Positions 62,901 through 64,000 of a stretch of 64,000 nt of DNA are shown piece after piece. The stretch comes from Parascedosporium putredinis. Taxonomy: Eukaryota; Ascomycota; Sordariomycetes; Microascales; Microascaceae. Under the pieces are notes generated by a model that was given only the letters and a program-made list of their open reading frames with translations, searched no databases and was not told the origin of the DNA. A program made the position numbers and the translations under genes. Where the stretch lies: assembly GCA_949357655.1 (NCBI GenBank), contig CASHTG010000001.1:3782001-3846000 (forward strand). Reading direction: 5' to 3'. The stretch's first letter is position 1, and every line of letters starts with the position of its first letter.

Positions 62901-63050
62901 GAGCCGCTCTCCAAGGACGGCATGGTGCTCTCGACCGCGAGAGCCTTGTACAAGGCCAACTACCCTACCTACGAAGGGTCTCTGCCGCCCCTCGTGGAAA
63001 GTCTAGGCCGTTTGATTGCGGATCTCGAGGACGACGGGAAGGATGAGTAG
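59970..63050 (+). CDS. Transcription factor with two C2H2 fingers, a Zn2Cys6 cluster and fungal_trans-like domain
   Basis: This nuclear DNA-binding regulator has two kinds of zinc domain. Exons read 59970-61520, 61585-61719, 61790-61917 and 62019-63050. The ATG at 59970 starts MTTFGQSGIDIL. Two C2H2 fingers occupy about residues 90-140 (CHICNRVYERADHLTRHLRAH and CTRCPKRFNRADLLTRHEATH). A Zn2Cys6 cluster follows at about 159-188, spaced C-x2-C-x6-C-x5-C-x2-C-x6-C (ACTHCAASKAKC...CARCRSRNLHC). A glutamine-rich stretch at about 275-302 is a possible activation region. The C-terminal half, with LLNYILLVHFTLEDRKFDSW and TFSLNLEVGIWSGFKRKTE, fits a fungal_trans-type domain. The frame breaks once near 62862. 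As written it stops after FIASGQE, but one more G continues into PGLRLNDSLVEPLSKDG and ends at 63050. The target genes cannot be told from this sequence. Confidence 0.93.
60791..60872 (+). repeat. CAG/CAA glutamine-coding repeat
   Basis: A mixed CAG/CAA tract inside the transcription factor coding sequence gives a Gln-rich segment with scattered Glu, Arg and His. The mixed codons argue for selection on the protein, in contrast to the pure CTG run at 25654-25680. Confidence 0.9.
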
Positions 63051-64000
63051 CCCCGTGTTTCACTTCTTCTTCCTTCAAGAGTCTCTTTCTTTTTTTTTCT
63101 TTTTTTCATATCTTCCACTGCCTGCTCGCAGTAGCCACTAAGATATACTACCACTAGCTAGCTGCGAATCTCATCCCTTCCCTCCTAGATAATGGCTTGT
63201 TCCGTTTTCCTTGTTCTAGTTGGCATTTTTGATGGTAGAGGCGGGCGTCGGGGAGGAGTGGTGGGGTGGGATACCTTTTGACATATGTTGCGTCTGCTGG
63301 CTGGGTTTGGCAGCAGACTGGCGTTTCTTTCCCCATACATACATACATATATATATGTGTGTGTGTGAGTGTGTGTGAGTGTGTGTGCGTGTGTGTTGCT
63401 AAAAGGAATGTATATATATTTATGCAATACCTCTACACCCGAACGAGGCCTTGGCGGGCTAGGTTTTGGGATAACGATCGATACCTCTCTGTTGGTGGGC
63501 TCAAAAGTACGTTAATGCGAATTCGGTAGCTGATTTATTTTTGTATCCTCTTGATCCGTCTTCTATTCCCCTTCCCTGGACTTTGGCACGGACACGGACA
63601 CGCGAATTCATCGTCAGATTTCAAGGAGTGGTCACAGGTTCAAAGAGCACGGTGGTGAGCGCAAAAGAATTATTTCAAGATGTATTGTGTATGTTAACAT
63701 GAGAAGGCTCGGATATGAACGGACAGGCTGAAAAGAGGTGGCAGAGCAATCAGGGCTATGGAGGCTGTGCGAGGGAGATCGATCTTTTTGCAGAAAGAAC
63801 AAGAGTTTAGATGGATGAGGTTCGGATGGCCAACTCGAAAATCCAACTTCCTACAGACCGAAATCCCTAGAAACAAATGAGGACTAGTAAAATCAAGGCA
63901 CGGTTAAACGAAAAGGATAGCGTTTACACCCTCTTCTGTCTTGGCATAATGTAAAGTCGGGGGTCTTGGATATGGTGGAGCAGCGGTTGGTTCATCAACG
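63051..64000. other. Downstream region with TG-rich repeat
   Basis: This is the 3' region of the transcription factor gene. It includes T-rich sequence (63085-63110), an alternating TATG/TGTG tract at about 63340-63420, and no gene up to the window edge. Confidence 0.5.

Overview
The window is nuclear DNA of a filamentous ascomycete, most likely a Sordariomycete. The evidence is short GTRNGT...YAG introns of 50-150 bases, a GH6 cellulase, a combined C2H2 and Zn2Cys6 regulator, a Mec1/ATR kinase, a DUF8035-like protein and fungal-type PFK, MED17 and PLC. I see no bacterial operon, CRISPR array, rRNA, tRNA or transposon.

Layout. A secreted GH6 glycoside hydrolase (+) lies at 4.2-6.1 kb. The ATR/Mec1 checkpoint kinase (-) fills 6.3-14.6 kb and diverges from a PARP-type zinc-finger protein (+, 15.4-16.7 kb); both concern DNA damage. 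A small secreted cysteine-rich protein with a knottin-like C-terminus (+) is at 21.1-21.9 kb. An arginine/serine-rich DUF8035-like protein (-) is at 22.8-24.6 kb and 6-phosphofructokinase (-) at 28.9-31.3 kb. Mediator subunit 17 (+) is at 33.7-35.9 kb, phosphoinositide phospholipase C (+) at 37.5-40.6 kb, a 73-residue CXXC zinc-ribbon-like protein (+) at 50.3-50.6 kb, and the C2H2 plus Zn2Cys6 transcription factor (+) at 60.0-63.1 kb. The genes are mostly unrelated housekeeping, signalling and secreted functions; nothing looks like a metabolic gene cluster. Gene-poor stretches (1-4.2, 16.7-21.1, 24.6-28.9, 40.6-50.3 and 50.6-60.0 kb) hold simple repeats and no recognisable genes.

The most striking property of the sequence is that nearly every long gene, though clearly conserved, is broken by small frame changes. 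Most of these sit in short homopolymers (C5, G4, A4, T4) where one more base would restore a family-like frame. About two dozen such breaks fall in eight genes, including essential ones, and I saw no run of seven or more G or C in 64 kb. The likeliest cause is homopolymer under-calling in the read data, not gene decay. CDS entries below therefore give the outer limits of the intended gene and state where the frame breaks. The two short genes (secreted protein, zinc ribbon) read cleanly.
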